Shown piece after piece: positions 63,262 to 64,000 of a stretch of DNA of 64,000 bases. The notes under the pieces were generated by a model, which saw only the letters and a program-made list of their open reading frames with translations, had not been told where the DNA came from and did not search any database. How positions within the stretch are numbered: position 1 is the stretch's first letter; each line of letters opens with the position of its first letter. This DNA is from Sphingomonas folli (GTDB lineage Bacteria; Pseudomonadota; Alphaproteobacteria; Sphingomonadales; Sphingomonadaceae): positions 1 through 64,000 of the forward strand of contig NZ_JAHXZL010000001.1 in NCBI RefSeq assembly GCF_019429525.1. Reading direction: 5' to 3'. The position numbers and the translations under genes are program-made.

Positions 63262-64000
63262 ATGACGACGCGAAGCCCCTATCGCCCCGCCCGCCGCGAC
63301 GTGCTGGCGGGCGGCGCCGCGCTGATCGCCGGCGTTGGTGCGGCATCGGCCGACGCGGCCGCGGCGGCGGTGCGCGCCGCCGCCCCCGACCTCGACGCGC
63401 TGCGCGACCTCACCGCCGACGCGCGCCCGATCGACGCCGCCGAGCGCGCCGCCCGGCTGGGACGCGCGCAGGCGCTGATGCGCGCGCACGGGATCGGCGC
63501 GGTGCTGATCGAGCCGGGGTCGAGCCTGATCTATTTCACCGGCGTGCGCTGGGGCCGTAGCGAGCGGCTCACCGCGGCGATCCTGCCGGTCGAGGGCGAG
63601 CCCTGCGTCGTCACGCCCTTCTTCGAGGAGCCGTCGGTCCGCCAGACGCTCGCGGTGCCCGCCGAGGTGCGCGTGTGGCAGGAGGACGCCGACCCGCTCG
63701 GCGTGGTCGCCGGCTTCCTGCGCGACCGCGGGCTGGCGGCGCGGCCGGTCGGGGTGGAGGAGAGCGTGCGCTATTTTGTCCACGCCGGGCTGAAGCGTGC
63801 GCTGCCCGACGCGCGCCTGGTGAGTGCCGACCCGGTGGTGCGCGGCTGCCGCATGATCAAGACCGCGGCCGAGATCGCGCTGATGCAGCGTGCCACCGAC
63901 GTGACGCTCGCGGCCTATCGCTGGACCTACGCGCGCGTCGAGCGGGGCATGACGGGCCAGCAGATCGGCGCGCTGATGACCGCCGCGACCGAGAAGCTGG
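63262..64000 (+). CDS. M24-family (Xaa-Pro aminopeptidase-like) peptidase, 3' end outside window
   Basis: The frame starts at ATG 63262 and stays open to the window end; about 246 residues are visible. A Tat-type signal (YRPARRDVLAGGAALIAGVGAASADA) precedes a creatinase-N-like domain (AERAARLGRAQALMRAHGIGAVLIEPGSSLIYFTGVRWG in part). The catalytic pita-bread fold begins at RMIKTAAEIALMQRATDVTLAAYRW. The metal ligands lie beyond the window. Xaa-Pro peptidases remove N-terminal residues preceding proline; here the enzyme would act in the periplasm. It is divergent from the symporter gene, which may supply related substrates. Confidence 0.82.
   Translation, partial: MTTRSPYRPARRDVLAGGAALIAGVGAASADAAAAAVRAAAPDLDALRDLTADARPIDAAERAARLGRAQALMRAHGIGAVLIEPGSSLIYFTGVRWGRSERLTAAILPVEGEPCVVTPFFEEPSVRQTLAVPAEVRVWQEDADPLGVVAGFLRDRGLAARPVGVEESVRYFVHAGLKRALPDARLVSADPVVRGCRMIKTAAEIALMQRATDVTLAAYRWTYARVERGMTGQQIGALMTAATEKL

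Noticed and set aside
61849..63783. A 644-codon minus-strand frame covering the symporter and M24 genes
   Set aside because: Overlaps two well-supported genes; composition is Arg/Ala/Asp/Gly-rich as expected of a shadow frame.
1..64000. CRISPR arrays, tRNA or rRNA genes
   Set aside because: No regularly spaced repeats and no tRNA-like T-loop or cloverleaf patterns were noticed. This was reading by eye, so a dedicated scan could still find one.

Overview
The window looks like a chromosomal stretch of a sphingomonad alphaproteobacterium (Sphingomonas or a close relative). The reasons are high GC, the protein families present (many sphingomonad-type hypotheticals, a TonB-dependent receptor, MucR, CopA/CopB, a PEP-CTERM relic) and a dispersed intergenic repeat with a GTCCGCTTACCTGCC-like core. 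No genome comparison was possible, so the genus is inferred. Most of the window reads as accessory DNA. The flanks look like core genome: a sulfite dehydrogenase pair at the left edge (1-881), and a dicarboxylate symporter plus an M24 peptidase at the right edge (61866-64000). At the right boundary lies a comM/yifB gene that has lost its 5' half, which suggests a genomic island inserted there.

Layout from left to right. 1-881: end of a SorA/SoxC-type sulfite dehydrogenase and its c-type cytochrome. 937-3378: a membrane protein, then a divergent three-gene TIR-like / caspase-like / small-protein operon that looks like an antiphage signalling system of the type IV Thoeris kind. 3682-7130: a Tiki/ChaN-like exported protein and a large DUF5703-type glycoside hydrolase. 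7493-15460: a repeat-rich, gene-poor zone with an IS110-family element, four small mostly exported hypotheticals, and an IS3-family (IS2-like) element interrupted by a second IS110-family element. 15634-20518: a RiPP cluster. A 52-codon precursor starting with TTG (18193-18351) ends in Tyr-Asn-Arg / His-Asn-Arg / His-Asn-Arg. It is followed by a radical SAM cyclophane synthase, a 2OG-Fe(II) oxygenase and an HExxH protein in overlapping frames. Upstream lie an MvdD-like ATP-grasp ligase and an unrecognised protein, and divergent from these a TonB-dependent receptor (21225-23633) and a GNAT enzyme.

23688-34598: mixed cargo comprising a small lipoprotein, a cation transporter, a GH43 enzyme, an IS3 remnant, a GntR regulator, and a MerR-controlled copper operon (glutaredoxin-MauE fusion, CopA, CopB). 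34887-45154: a probable defence module. A PLD-nuclease gene and an unknown gene point one way, an unknown gene and an SNF2 helicase point the other way, and a DUF4365-like nuclease converges on them. 45473-46305: an IS5-family element with a CTAG target duplication. 46325-53258: gene wreckage and small genes, including a DUF2235 fragment, a headless HigA/IrrE protein, a YbjQ-like gene with two in-frame amber codons, two frameshifted genes, a MucR-like regulator and a polytopic membrane protein. 53259-59697: a giant DUF4011/DNA2-NAM7 helicase with an MTES_1575-type nuclease domain, convergent with an Abi-C abortive-infection protein.

Taken together, the window holds three or four candidate phage-defence systems, a peptide natural-product cluster, copper resistance and carbohydrate hydrolases, interleaved with insertion sequences and decaying genes.
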